Part shown: positions 1-10,000 of the stretch, piece by piece | Layout: the number at the start of each line of letters is the position of its first letter | How positions within the stretch are numbered: the stretch's first letter is position 1 | Source: an uncultured Alphaproteobacteria bacterium | Lineage (GTDB): Bacteria > Pseudomonadota > Alphaproteobacteria > Rhodobacterales > Rhodobacteraceae | Direction: 5' to 3' | DNA: 64,000 nucleotides | Assembly: GCA_902573735.1 (NCBI GenBank) | Contig: CACGLH010000001.1 | Location: 248,001-312,000 of the forward strand | Program-made: the position numbers and the translations under genes | Notes under the pieces: generated by a model | What the model was told of the DNA's origin: nothing | What the model saw: only the letters and a program-made list of their open reading frames with translations | The model's database searches: none

Positions 1-1
1 G

Positions 2-1621
2 GAGTTAGAAGACCTTAGTTTTCGAGTTCTTAATCCTGAAGCTAGAAATTCAATTATCAGAAGATTTATAACCTTAAAAAAAGAAACTGATGATTTAGTA
101 CCTAAAATTATAGATGATATAAAACAACAATTAAAAAAAGCAAATTTAAATGCTAGAGTTACTGGAAGAGAGAAAAAACCTTATTCCATATGGAGAAAAA
201 TGCAGTACAAAAAAGAGGGTTTTACAAGATTATCTGATATATTTGCCTTTAGAATAGTAACTAAAAATGAAACAGATGCATATATTGCAATGGGTTCGGT
301 TCATCGTAGATGGAGAGCTGTACCTGGTAAATTCAAGGACTACATTAGTCATCCCAAAAGTAACGGATATAGATCAATTCACACTACAGTTTCTGGAAGA
401 GATGGTAAAAGAGTTGAAGTTCAAATTAGGACTGAAGAAATGGATGAAGTGGCGGAAAGTGGAGTAGCAGCCCACTGGTCTTATAGGGATGGTGAAAGAG
501 TAAAAAATCCATTTGTTGTTGATCCTTTTAAATGGTTAAGAGGATTAAGTGATGGACTTATAAAGAGTCAAAATCCAAGTGAATTTTTCGAACATGTAAA
601 ATTAGAAATGTTTCAGGATCAGGTATTTTGTTTTACCCCAAAAGGAGAAGTAATAAAATTGCCAAGAGGAGCAACACCTATAGACTTTGCTTATGCCATT
701 CATACCAGGATTGGTGATAGTTGTGTTGGTTCGCTTGTTGATGGACAAAGAGTTCCTTTATGGACAAAATTAAAAAATGGGCAATCAGTTTCAATTATTA
801 GATCAGAAGCACAAAAGCCACAATCAAGTTGGGAATCAATGGTTTGTACAGGTAGAGCAAAAACAGCCATAAGAAGAAAATTAAGAGAAGAAAAAAGAGA
901 AGCAAATATAAAAATTGGAAAAGAAATTGCTCGTGTCTCATTTGAAAATATTGGAAAAAAAGTTTCTGAAAAAGCATTATTAATTGCAGCTAAAAAGTTG
1001 GTTATAAAAAATGTTGATGATCTTTTAGCTTCTCTTGGTTCAGTGGAATTGACAGGTGATGAATTGATAAAAACCCTTTATCCAAAAAAGGTAACTGGTC
1101 TTACAATACAAAATTTTGGTGAAAGAAAACTTTCTTTTGTAGGTTTGGATCCTAACCAACAAGCAAATACCGCTTCTTGTTGTAAGCCAATCCCAGGAGA
1201 AAGGATTGTAGGTATTGCTGAAAAAAGTAAAGGAATAATTATACACGCTATAGATTGTGATTATTTAGAAAATTTAGATATTAAATCAAGTAACTGGTTG
1301 GATTTAAGATGGCCAGAAGGTGACATTGAAAATTCGCATCCTACAAGTTTAACTATTTCTATGTACAATGGTGTTGGAGTTCTTGGGAGAATATGTTCCT
1401 TAATTGGTGAAAGAGGAGCAAACATAACTAATATTGATTTTGTTGATAGAAAACCAGACTTTTATAGTATTGTCATAGAAATGCATGTAAAAGATCTGAA
1501 GCATCTATCTGACATAATGACATCTATTGAGGCAGATACTGATATTGCAATAGTTATAAGAACAAAAGAGGTTTTGGAAACACCTAGTAATCAAAATACT
1601 CAGTCACTATCTAACTATTGA
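2..1621 (+). CDS. RelA/SpoT-family (p)ppGpp synthetase, 5' end missing
   Basis: Makes and probably degrades the alarmone (p)ppGpp in the stringent response. The reading frame is open from base 2, before the first ATG at 200, and encodes ELEDLSFR and GREKKPYSIW, which belong to the linker and synthetase start. The N-terminal HD hydrolase domain therefore lies upstream of the window. Visible in order are the synthetase domain (LSDIFAFRIV, SNGYRSIHT, EVQIRT), a TGS domain (FTPKGEVIKLPRGATPIDFA), the Cys-containing conserved domain (ASCCKPIPGERIVG) and a C-terminal ACT domain. It heads the conserved run of core genes. Whether it is bifunctional cannot be judged without the N-terminus, although alphaproteobacteria usually have a single bifunctional Rsh. 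Confidence 0.93.
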   Translation, partial: ELEDLSFRVLNPEARNSIIRRFITLKKETDDLVPKIIDDIKQQLKKANLNARVTGREKKPYSIWRKMQYKKEGFTRLSDIFAFRIVTKNETDAYIAMGSVHRRWRAVPGKFKDYISHPKSNGYRSIHTTVSGRDGKRVEVQIRTEEMDEVAESGVAAHWSYRDGERVKNPFVVDPFKWLRGLSDGLIKSQNPSEFFEHVKLEMFQDQVFCFTPKGEVIKLPRGATPIDFAYAIHTRIGDSCVGSLVDGQRVPLWTKLKNGQSVSIIRSEAQKPQSSWESMVCTGRAKTAIRRKLREEKREANIKIGKEIARVSFENIGKKVSEKALLIAAKKLVIKNVDDLLASLGSVELTGDELIKTLYPKKVTGLTIQNFGERKLSFVGLDPNQQANTASCCKPIPGERIVGIAEKSKGIIIHAIDCDYLENLDIKSSNWLDLRWPEGDIENSHPTSLTISMYNGVGVLGRICSLIGERGANITNIDFVDRKPDFYSIVIEMHVKDLKHLSDIMTSIEADTDIAIVIRTKEVLETPSNQNTQSLSNY

Positions 1622-1643
1622 TAGATATATCATAATAGTTGAC

Positions 1644-2225
1644 ATGGTTTTTAAAAGAAAAAAAAAGCTTACAGCATTTAAAAATCTCAAAGCCTTATTT
1701 TTTCCTGAAAGAGGATGGAGAAGAGCAATTGAGTATTTAAGTCACAGAATTAAAAGATTACCAGATACGCCTCACAGGATTGCGTTAGGTCTTTCTTTTG
1801 GAGTTTTGGCATCTTTTTCTCCATTATTTGGCTTTCATTTTTTATTAGGAGCTTTTTTAGCATACCTATTTAGTGCAAATGTCTTTGCATCCATTTTGGG
1901 AACTTTTTTTGGAAATCCTATAACTTTTCCGTTTATTGCAGCTATCTGTGTAAGAACAGGTAGTTTTATATTAGATAGGTTTTCTATAATTGAAAATGAG
2001 TTAAGTATTTCTGATGCTTGGGAATTCAACTCTGAAATTACTAGTTTGAGTGTTTTTGAAAAATTTCTAGTTGAGGTTTATTTTGAAAAATTTATTCCCT
2101 ACAGTATTGGAGGAATAATATGCGGTATTATTGCCGCATTAATAGTATATATATTATCAAAACCACTTATAAGCTCTTATCAAAAAAGAAAAAAAAAAAG
2201 AAAAAAAATTAATGCTAAATTATAA
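1644..2225 (+). CDS. DUF2062 inner-membrane protein
   Basis: A 193-residue membrane protein of the DUF2062 family, whose biochemical role is not established. The N-terminus is basic. Residues about 45-115 contain PHRIALGLSFGVLASFSPLFG and a GNPITFPFI stretch, typical of the family, forming hydrophobic segments. A further membrane segment follows near residues 150-170 and the C-terminus is strongly Lys/Arg-rich. It lies 22 nt after the Rel/Spo gene and 17 nt before pdxJ. DUF2062 genes commonly sit beside pdxJ/acpS in alphaproteobacteria, which supports the call. Confidence 0.85.
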   Translation: MVFKRKKKLTAFKNLKALFFPERGWRRAIEYLSHRIKRLPDTPHRIALGLSFGVLASFSPLFGFHFLLGAFLAYLFSANVFASILGTFFGNPITFPFIAAICVRTGSFILDRFSIIENELSISDAWEFNSEITSLSVFEKFLVEVYFEKFIPYSIGGIICGIIAALIVYILSKPLISSYQKRKKKRKKINAKL

Positions 2226-2242
2226 TGGAGTAAATTTTTATA

Positions 2243-2989
2243 ATGAATCAAATTACTAGAATTCGTTTAGGTGTAAATATTGACCACGTAGCAACGCTTA
2301 GAAATGCTCGAGGTACCTTTTATCCTGATCCTTTAAAAATGGTAAAATTTCTGGAAAAATTAGATGTTGATGGAGTAACAATTCATTTAAGAGAAGATAG
2401 AAGACATATTATTGATTCAGATGTTAAAAGGATTAAGAAAGAAACTTTTCTTCCAGTTAATTTAGAAATGGCAGCTACAGAAGAGATGCAACAGATTGCA
2501 ACAGAAGTCATTCCTAATGCTGTTTGTTTGGTTCCAGAGAAAAGAGAAGAAAGAACCACTGAAGGTGGTCTAGATGTAATTACTGAGGAAAACAAATTAC
2601 AGTCTTTTTTAGTTCCCTTAATCCAAAAAAAAATACGAATTTCTTTATTTGTTTCACCTGATCTTAAGCAAATAGAAGCAGCTTCTAGAGTTGGAGCAAA
2701 TATTATAGAACTTAATACTGGAACTTTTTGTGATTTATTAATTGAAAATAATAAAGAGTATGTGGAAGAGTTTGAGAAACTTAAGGAAGCTGCAGTTTAT
2801 GGGAAAACCCTAGGATTGGAAATTCATGGTGGTCACGGTTTAACTTTTGATAGTGTAAAGTATATTGCATCTATTCCTGAAATAAGAGAATTAAACATAG
2901 GTCATTTTTTAATTTCACAAGCAGTTTTTGATGGTATAGAAAAAACAATCAATACAATGAGATTAGAAATAGATAAATCTCAAAAATAA
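2243..2989 (+). CDS. pdxJ: Pyridoxine 5'-phosphate synthase
   Basis: Condenses 3-amino-2-oxopropyl phosphate (1-amino-acetone 3-phosphate) with 1-deoxyxylulose 5-phosphate to give pyridoxine 5'-phosphate, the last ring-forming step of DXP-dependent vitamin B6 synthesis in the cytoplasm. The 248-residue length is normal. The family signature RLGVNIDHVATLRNARGT lies at residues 7-24, followed by HLREDRRHI, NLEMAATEEM, LVPEKREERTTEGGLDV and GLEIHGGHGL, the phosphate and substrate loops of the TIM barrel. It is followed 10 nt later by acpS, the usual pairing. Confidence 0.97.
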   Translation: MNQITRIRLGVNIDHVATLRNARGTFYPDPLKMVKFLEKLDVDGVTIHLREDRRHIIDSDVKRIKKETFLPVNLEMAATEEMQQIATEVIPNAVCLVPEKREERTTEGGLDVITEENKLQSFLVPLIQKKIRISLFVSPDLKQIEAASRVGANIIELNTGTFCDLLIENNKEYVEEFEKLKEAAVYGKTLGLEIHGGHGLTFDSVKYIASIPEIRELNIGHFLISQAVFDGIEKTINTMRLEIDKSQK

Positions 2990-2999
2990 TAGGTAATTT

Positions 3000-3413
3000 A
3001 TGCTCCTTGGTCTAGGAAATGATATTGTTTCTGTGAATAGAATAAAAAATTCTTACAAAAGATTTGGTAAACGTTTAGAAAAAAGAATTTATACAACGTC
3101 AGAAATTAAGTTAATATGGAAAAGAGGATCACCCTGTTTTAAGACACTTTCTAGCCGTTGGGCTGCTAAAGAAGCATTTGTAAAAGCTTTAGGTACAGGT
3201 TTTAGTAAGGGAATTTTTTGGAAAGATATATCTGTGTTAAATAATTTGAATGGTAAACCTGAACTAGTTATAAGAGGTAAAGCAAAAGTTTTTTTGAATA
3301 GTATTTTGCCTTCGAATACAACTCCAATTATTCATATATCCATTTCAGATGAAAAGGACATTGTTAATGCAATTGTGATAATCGAAGCAAGATATTTAAA
3401 TCATTTGAATTAA
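3000..3413 (+). CDS. acpS: Holo-[acyl-carrier-protein] synthase
   Basis: Transfers the 4'-phosphopantetheine arm from CoA to apo-ACP for fatty-acid synthesis. The 137-residue protein has the two family motifs: GLGNDIVSVNRI at residues 4-15, containing the Mg-binding Asp (usually G-T-D; here G-N-D), and SSRWAAKEAFVKALGTGF at about residues 56-73 with the catalytic W-A-A-K-E-A core. It sits between pdxJ and lepB with short gaps of 10 and 16 nt, indicating one transcript. Confidence 0.95.
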   Translation: MLLGLGNDIVSVNRIKNSYKRFGKRLEKRIYTTSEIKLIWKRGSPCFKTLSSRWAAKEAFVKALGTGFSKGIFWKDISVLNNLNGKPELVIRGKAKVFLNSILPSNTTPIIHISISDEKDIVNAIVIIEARYLNHLN

Positions 3414-3429
3414 TATAGAGAATAAAAAA

Positions 3430-4221
3430 ATGCCGAAAAAAGAAAAAAATTTTATTGAGAGTATTAAGGAATTTATTAAAACAATATTTTTTGCTTTATT
3501 GATTGCTGGATTAATTCGAACTCTATTTTTTCAACCTTTTTGGATACCTTCTGGTTCTATGAAACCTAATCTTCTTATAGGTGATTATATTTTTGTAAAC
3601 AAATTCGTATATGGATACTCTAAATATTCATGCCCATTTTCGTTATGCCCATTCTCAGGAAGAATATTTTATACTGAACCTAAAAGAGGGGATGTTGTTG
3701 TTTTTAGACATCCAGTAAATGGAAAAGATTATGTAAAAAGGTTAATAGGACTTCCTGGCGATGAAATATCAATAAAAGACGGACGTATTATAATAAACGG
3801 TAAAAAAATCAATACTCAACAAATTGATCCTTTTTCTGAAAAAAAGGAAATGCAAGGCCCTTTAGCTTCTATTCCTAGATGTAGTAATGCTCCAGTTTCT
3901 TTAGGTGCTCAATGTGAAAAAAGACAATACCAAGAAGAAATTTTAGATGGTTTAAAGGTAAATGTTCTTGATATAGCAGATAATGAATATGGTGATAATA
4001 TTACATCACTGAAAGTTCCTAAGGATAACTTCTTTTTTGTTGGTGATAATCGCGATAATTCATTAGACAGTCGATTTGGTAGAACAGCAGGAGGGGTTGG
4101 TTTTGTTAAATCTGAAAACCTCATTGGAAGAGCAGATGGAATATTATTTTCATCTGCTGGAAAGATGCTTATATCTTTTTGGTCATGGAGAAAAGATCGT
4201 TTTTTTAAGGCAGTAAATTGA
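3430..4221 (+). CDS. lepB: Signal peptidase I
   Basis: Membrane-bound serine protease that removes signal peptides from exported proteins. One N-terminal membrane segment (residues about 15-33) precedes the catalytic box PSGSMKPNLLIGDYIFVNKF, in which the Ser after PSG is the nucleophile. The general-base Lys lies in DYVKRLIGLPGDEI, and the later box FFVGDNRDNSLDSR is also complete. At 263 residues it has the extended loop common in Gram-negative LepB. Its TGA stop overlaps the TTG start of rnc. Confidence 0.96.
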   Translation: MPKKEKNFIESIKEFIKTIFFALLIAGLIRTLFFQPFWIPSGSMKPNLLIGDYIFVNKFVYGYSKYSCPFSLCPFSGRIFYTEPKRGDVVVFRHPVNGKDYVKRLIGLPGDEISIKDGRIIINGKKINTQQIDPFSEKKEMQGPLASIPRCSNAPVSLGAQCEKRQYQEEILDGLKVNVLDIADNEYGDNITSLKVPKDNFFFVGDNRDNSLDSRFGRTAGGVGFVKSENLIGRADGILFSSAGKMLISFWSWRKDRFFKAVN

Positions 4222-4898
4222 AACTTAATTCAAATCAAAAGGAATTATGTAAAAACATAGACTATTCATTTCAAAATCTTTATCTTCTTGAACAGGCCCT
4301 AATACATTCTTCTTTAAAATCAAGAGGTTTCAATAATAATCAAAGAATGGAATTTTTGGGAGACAGAATTCTTGGTTTTGTCATTTCAGATTATTTATTT
4401 AATCATTATCCAAAATGGAGAGAAGGTGATCTCGCACTTAATTATAATGCATTAGTTTGTAAAGAAACATGTAGTGAAATTGCAGAGCAAATTGGATTAG
4501 GTCAGTCACTAATTATGGGTAAATCCGAGTCAAATCAAGGTGGTCGACTGAAAAAAGCTATTCTAGCAGATGCTATAGAAGCTCTTATTGCTGCAGTATA
4601 TCTTGATTCAAAATTAAGCACAGTCAAAAATTTAATTTTAAAATTATGGTCTTCAAAATTAAATAAAGTAGGAGATATTGAGTTAGATCCTAAAACAGCA
4701 TTGCAACATTGGGTACAAGAAAAAAAAGGTAGATTACCAAATTACACCGATATGAAGAGGGAAGGATCTGATCATGATCCAATTTTTTATGTAGAAGTTA
4801 AATTGGAAAATGGTTTGTCTGCTATTGGGAAAGATAAATCAAAAAGAAAAGCACAACAAAATGCTGCTCAAAAATTATTATCCAAGATAAAAAATTGA
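4218..4898 (+). CDS. rnc: Ribonuclease III
   Basis: Cleaves double-stranded RNA in rRNA processing and mRNA turnover. Translation probably starts at TTG 4218, overlapping the lepB stop, which gives the normal 226-residue length; no ATG lies before the catalytic motif. The signature NQRMEFLGDRILGFVISDYL (usual form N-E-R-L-E-F-L-G-D) carries the metal-binding acidic residues, with DAIEALIAAVYLD as the second acidic cluster. A C-terminal dsRNA-binding domain (ALQHWVQE..., GKDKSKRKAQQNAAQKLL) follows. Confidence 0.95.
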   Translation: MKLNSNQKELCKNIDYSFQNLYLLEQALIHSSLKSRGFNNNQRMEFLGDRILGFVISDYLFNHYPKWREGDLALNYNALVCKETCSEIAEQIGLGQSLIMGKSESNQGGRLKKAILADAIEALIAAVYLDSKLSTVKNLILKLWSSKLNKVGDIELDPKTALQHWVQEKKGRLPNYTDMKREGSDHDPIFYVEVKLENGLSAIGKDKSKRKAQQNAAQKLLSKIKN

Positions 4899-5776
4899 TA
4901 ATGCTCAATAATCCAAAAAATTCTGGTATTGTTACAATTATTGGGGAAGTAAACGTTGGTAAGTCTAGTTTATTAAACATTCTTGTGAAAAAGGATGTTT
5001 CAATAATAACGCATAAATCGAATACTACGAATAAGCAAATAAAAGGTATAAAAAGTTATAAAAACTCTCAAATTGTTTTTATTGATACTCCTGGTTTGTA
5101 TATAAATAAGGGAAAGACTAATCGTAACTTCTTAAGTGAGATCTGGAGTGCGGTTACGGAAGCGGATTTTTTATGCATAGTAGTTGATGGTAATAGAACT
5201 GTATCAAATGTTTTGTATCAATTGCTTGAACAGATTAATGAAAAAAATTTTCCAAAAAAAAGAATTATACTTGCAATTAATAAAATAGACTTAATTTCAA
5301 AAGATAAATTATTAAAAAAAACACAAGAAATAAATGAGAAATATGAATTTGATAGAATATTTATGATTTCAGCCTTAAAAAACGACGGCATTGATGATTT
5401 ATTGAATTGGTTTACTAAACATTTGCCTAAAAAAAATTGGTCATATCCACCACACATTATTTCTGATCAATCTTTTGATCAGCAATTAAATGAAAAAACC
5501 AGACAGATAATTTTGCTTCGTATTCATGACGAAATACCTTATAGTATTGAAGTTTCATCAGATAATATAATTAATGTTTCCAAATCAAAATTGAGGATTT
5601 TTCAGTCCATTTATGTTCACAATCAAAGGCATCGAAGTATTTTGATAGGAAAAAAGGGGGAGACAATAAAATCTATATCCATAGGTGCAAGAAAAAAAAT
5701 AGAAAAGTTTACTAATAAAAAAATTGATCTTTTTTTGGAAGTAAAAATTAAGAAAAAAGGTGTATTGGTTAATTAA
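4895..5776 (+). CDS. era: GTPase Era
   Basis: Ras-like GTPase that binds 16S rRNA and assists 30S ribosome maturation. The frame opens at TTG 4895, overlapping the rnc stop, but ATG 4901 two codons later is an equally good start. G1 is GEVNVGKSS (most Era proteins have P-N-V-G-K-S), the switch region contains NTTNKQIKG, G3 is DTPG, G4 is NKID and G5 is SALKNDG. The C-terminal KH domain is recognisable by RHRSILIGKKGETIKSI. Length (about 291-293 residues) and position after rnc are canonical. Confidence 0.94.
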   Translation: MIMLNNPKNSGIVTIIGEVNVGKSSLLNILVKKDVSIITHKSNTTNKQIKGIKSYKNSQIVFIDTPGLYINKGKTNRNFLSEIWSAVTEADFLCIVVDGNRTVSNVLYQLLEQINEKNFPKKRIILAINKIDLISKDKLLKKTQEINEKYEFDRIFMISALKNDGIDDLLNWFTKHLPKKNWSYPPHIISDQSFDQQLNEKTRQIILLRIHDEIPYSIEVSSDNIINVSKSKLRIFQSIYVHNQRHRSILIGKKGETIKSISIGARKKIEKFTNKKIDLFLEVKIKKKGVLVN

Positions 5777-5794
5777 GGTAAATTTAATAAAAGT

Positions 5795-6127
5795 ATGAAA
5801 ATTTTAAGAGTAACTACTGAACTTTGGATTTCAGCGTATCGAACGAAATTAGAAAAAGAGGGTATTCCTTTTTATTTTTATAAAAAGGGTGATTACTCTG
5901 CAGGAGCAATATTAATTAAATTTTACAGTTTTGATGGTGAAGTAGAATTATTTCATAGGGTAATAGATTTAAATGGCAAACAAAAATGGGAATTACTTTT
6001 GATTGGTAGTGAACAAAAAATTGACAATGCTATAAAACGGCAATCTGACATAGATCCAGATATATGGGTTTTGGTAATTGATGATCTTAGAGGTAAAAAT
6101 TATTTAAATGATTTTGACGAATTATAA
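5795..6127 (+). CDS. DUF1491 family protein
   Basis: A 110-residue cytoplasmic protein of unknown function. Its start LRVTTELWISAYRTKLEKEG, the following KKGDYSAGAILIK and the ending DPDIWVLVIDDLRGKNYL match the DUF1491 pattern, a small family found almost only in alphaproteobacteria and often encoded next to era or recO. It lies 18 nt after era and 2 nt before recO, so it is part of the same transcript. The family assignment is from memory of its motifs. Confidence 0.75.
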   Translation: MKILRVTTELWISAYRTKLEKEGIPFYFYKKGDYSAGAILIKFYSFDGEVELFHRVIDLNGKQKWELLLIGSEQKIDNAIKRQSDIDPDIWVLVIDDLRGKNYLNDFDEL

Positions 6128-6129
6128 TT

Positions 6130-6870
6130 ATGAATTGGACTGACGAAGGACTATTATTAAGTGTTAAGCCACACGGAGAAAGGGCTGCAGTTATTCAAGT
6201 TTTAACTGAAAATAAAGGTCTTCATGCTGGATTAATCCAAAACGCTTTTTCGAGAAAAATGAATTCTACTTTACAACCTTCTAATCAACTTCATTTAAAT
6301 TGGTCAAGTCGGTTGGAAGAACATTTAGGAATCTACAAAGCAGATTTATTGAGGAGCAGAATTGATATTTTTTTATCAAATAAACTCGCTTTAAATGTTT
6401 TTAATTCGATATCTGCTCTTTGTTTGTCGACTTTAGCTGAAAGAGATCCCATACCAGAACTATATAAAAAAACTACAAATTTTCTTGACCAAATAACTAA
6501 TTTAAAAAAATGGGAATTTTTATATATTCATTGGGAATTGAATTTATTAGCATCTTTAGGTTACGGTCTTGATTTACAAAAATGTGCAGCGACTGGGACC
6601 ACAGAAAATCTTTTTTATATTTCGCCTAAATCTGGGAAGGCTGTTTGTAAAGAAAAGGGACTAAAATATGATAAAAAACTTCTAAGATTTCCTATAATTT
6701 TAAGGGGTATGAAAAAACATTATGAATTTAATAGGTCAGATTTATTAGATGGTTTAAAGGTAACAGGTTTTTTTTTAAAAAAATGCCTTATTGACTCCTT
6801 ACAAAATAGTCAGACTTTTATTATAAGGCAAAGATTAATCGATACCCTATCCAATGAGGAAAATACCTGA
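6130..6870 (+). CDS. recO: DNA repair protein RecO
   Basis: Loads RecA onto SSB-coated DNA with RecR in the RecFOR repair pathway. The N-terminal OB-fold begins TDEGLLLSVKPHGERAAVIQ, and the later CAATGTTENLFYISPKSGKAVC region corresponds to the zinc-ribbon part. At 246 residues it is full length. The last dozen codons and stop lie in a 58 bp segment (6836-6893) repeated exactly at 17263-17320 after the integrase. Insertion therefore occurred in the 3' end of recO, and the element apparently supplied the present terminal codons, leaving the product intact. Confidence 0.93.
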   Translation: MNWTDEGLLLSVKPHGERAAVIQVLTENKGLHAGLIQNAFSRKMNSTLQPSNQLHLNWSSRLEEHLGIYKADLLRSRIDIFLSNKLALNVFNSISALCLSTLAERDPIPELYKKTTNFLDQITNLKKWEFLYIHWELNLLASLGYGLDLQKCAATGTTENLFYISPKSGKAVCKEKGLKYDKKLLRFPIILRGMKKHYEFNRSDLLDGLKVTGFFLKKCLIDSLQNSQTFIIRQRLIDTLSNEENT

Positions 6871-6893
6871 TTTAAGCCATATAAATAAGGGGT
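6836..6893 (+). repeat. attL: recO 3'-end direct repeat
   Basis: 58 bp identical, base for base, to 17263-17320. It contains the last recO codons, the TGA stop and the following AAGCCATATAAATAAGGGG. Perfect direct repeats flanking an integrase-bearing segment are the expected att sites. By orientation this copy is the element-supplied one that restores recO. Confidence 0.88.
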
Positions 6894-6964
6894 GTGATTT
6901 TCTATTTCTCTGAAAAAGGCTCTAAAGGGGCACTTAAAGGGGCACTTCGTGAGAGTTTTGTAAG
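6894..6964 (+). other. Left end of element A with integrase-tail-like remnant
   Basis: Downstream of attL, about 6919-6950 reads AAAGGGGCACTTAAAGGGGC. In one frame this encodes K-G-H-L-K-G-H-F, resembling the last residues of the intact integrase (GAQKGHFF). The same arrangement, nearly base for base, follows the recO-end copy at 26972. I read it as a fossil integrase 3' end from an earlier insertion at this site. Confidence 0.5.
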
Positions 6965-7081
6965 AACATAACAATCATAACAATCATAACACCCACCCCT
7001 AAGATATATCCTTGAGGTACCTCAAAAACCATATCCTATTATTAGCAAGTACTACTGCTCACACATTTTAGTTTGGAAAGG
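6965..7081 (+). repeat. Cassette repeat copy 1
   Basis: The iteron tail (CATAACAAT twice, then CATAACAC) runs into the head CCACCCCTAAGATATATCC. A perfect 14 bp palindrome TTGAGGTACCTCAA (7012-7025) follows, then CCATATCCTATTATTAGCAA and GTACTACTGCTCACACATTT. It ends 17 nt from the 3' end of the RTX gene. Confidence 0.85.
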
Positions 7082-7097
7082 TATTTAGTTTAGATTT

Positions 7098-10000
7098 TTA
7101 AGCTACTATATTATACTCTACTAAAAAATCATTAGTTGAATAAAGGGTTAAGCCTTCAAGTTGAATGGATAATGATCCCCATGTGATAGTATCTCCTGAA
7201 AAGGAAACACTTTGGCTGTCACCACTTTGTATAAAAAAAGCCAGCTTATCCCCATCTGTTTTGTTATAATCTTTAATGATGTCGTTAGCGGATTGATTAC
7301 AAAATTCAAAGGTATCGGCACCATTTCCACCTATTAATTCATCAATACCGTTACCTCCAAATAATATATCATCACCATCTCCTCCATTTAGGATATCAGT
7401 CCCAGCAGAAGACCAGATAATATCATTTCCAGCCCCTCCATTGAGGATCATAGAATCTGATAATTGTGTATTTGGTGAAGTTAAGTCAATCAAGTCATCT
7501 CCATCCCCACCATTAATTGTCTCCACTGACACAATACGGTCAGTATTCTGGTTACCAAAGGTATCGTTAGATAGGGATAAACTACTGTGAAAGTTAGCAT
7601 AGGTATCATGAAGAAAAAAAGCATCCGAGCTTGCTGTTAGGTTAATAGTATCTGTATTATTTCCACCTTGAATCACATCTTCAAATTTATTTTTTCCATT
7701 AATTTTTACCTTGTAATAAATAATATTTGATGAATTTATGTTCACAGCTTCATGTAGAGTAAATGGAGTATTCCAAGTTCCATCTGCCTCAAGATATATT
7801 GTGTCAGTCCCATTACCACCATTGATCAAATCAGCTCCACTACCACCGTTTAATAAATCATTACCGTCCCCACCATTGAGGGAATCATTTCCTGCGTTTC
7901 CTGTCAAATGATCATTACTAGAACCACCAATCATGGTATCATTGCCATCCCCTCCATGGGTATAATATTTAAATGTATTGGGTAAAGTAATAATATCATC
8001 ACCCTTATCTAGAAATATTTCCCCCCATTGTTCTACACCGGAGTTGATGGTTAACCCATTAGGTATATTGATGACGTCATTTCCTGTAGTTCCAGCAAGC
8101 ATGAAGTGAGAATCCGTAATTTCTGAAACGTTTGAGACAAGTTTGAGTTTATTTTTATATTCAGCAGAGTAGGAATTATCCTTATTAGGATCTGCAACCC
8201 AAGTCATATATTCAATTGATTTTGATCCATCCTGATTTTTTTGCATTACTACTTCTTGACCACTAGCAGTAATCCAAGTTATGGCGGTATTGCTTTCATA
8301 GAGCCTGTAAGAGTCCTGACCTTTGGAGTCTAAAACTTCAAGAGTATCATTTGTTCCACCACTGTCTGTAATAGTGTTTTTTCCAGAGATTCGGCTATCA
8401 CTAAAGTATGTGTCATCACCTATGCCACCATTAACAGTGTTATTTCCAGCACCAAAATCAATCGTATCATTCCCGGACCCACCTTGAATAGTATCGTTTC
8501 CCTCTCCGCCATTAATGATGTCATTACCATTTCCACCTTCTAAGGTATCATTGCCCGTTCCACCTATCAGGACATCATCACCCGCTAAAGTCTTTATAAT
8601 ATCATTCCCTTCATTTCCTCCATAGAAATCCCTACCAGCGGTTCCAATTAACGTATCATTTCCATCATATCCTGTAGCTGAGACCGAAGAGGCTGAACCT
8701 CCTTCAATCATATCATCTCCAGAAGTTCCTGCAAAAAAGTGTATGCCAGATGAAGGAACTAAACTATTAACAGAAACCAGCCTTACAACCGAACTATCGG
8801 TGTATTCGATATTCTCTAAGCGATTAGCTGTTGAATATGCTCCTACAACTTTTATAAAATTTGTACCATTGTTAGCATAGATAATAAGATCATCCCCATT
8901 CCTATATTCACTCCAGCCAGTGATGTTACTGACCTTGAGGGTATCATTGCCCGCTCCAAAGGTTACGGTATCATTGCCTTCGCCGTTGTAGATGACGACA
9001 TCATCCCCATCCCCGGCATTAATAGTGTCATTGCCTCCACCACCATTTATCGTATCATTACCATCACCACCATTAATTACGTCATTTCCAACACCACCAT
9101 TGAAATAATCGTTGGTAAGATCTGATCCAGTAAAAGTAATCCCAGTAATTCCAGAATAACTTTGAAGGTCTATTGATGTGTTGTCAGGGAATAAAACTTT
9201 AAAGGCTGGAATTGTGATACCATTAAAGGCAACTGAAGTATCACTTCCATTACAATAAATACCTCTTCCCGACCATGAGTTTGGAATCTGTGCTCCATTA
9301 ATTTGCAAGTTAGCACCATTTTTTGTGATGAAACTATCAAAATTAGTCCCTGGAGTAGTGAGTGAAAGGATAAGGTCACCACTGCTCCCATAGGTTGAAG
9401 AATTAAGGGCATAACGACCATCAATAACTACTATATTATCTTTAGTTATAGTCGAAGTATTCAGATCAATAAGAGTCCTGTTTTGTACAGGGTCATAGGA
9501 TACCCAAATTTCGTCAGCATAATTCGTGCTGTTAAAACCAAAGGCACCATCTAGTGTAAGGGCATCTCCAGTTACAAAGTCCTTGATTACAAAGAGCTCT
9601 TTATCTGCACCAATAGAATAACTATTTTTGTTTGGATTCGTATTGGATTTGAGGTAGATGCTTAGGTCTTTACCATTATCTTCTATATCATAATAAGATA
9701 AAATAAAATTACCATTTTGTAGTTCTACTACATTATTTTTGTTAAATGCTGATGTATTGATAGAGATGAAAGTACTATTAGAACTGTTACTGTAGGCAAT
9801 AGAAAATTGAGTTTCAATATCAGCTAGACTGAAATTATAATCACTAGTCGCATTCCACCATTGATCCTCAAATTGCAACCGTTCATAACTCTCATAATCT
9901 GTAATTGTGAGTTTAGTTTGGTTGCTAAAAATTTCGTTAAATTGATCAATTCCAGCACCTCCCGTGATTACGTCAGTGCCCCCGCCGGCAAAAAACTCTT

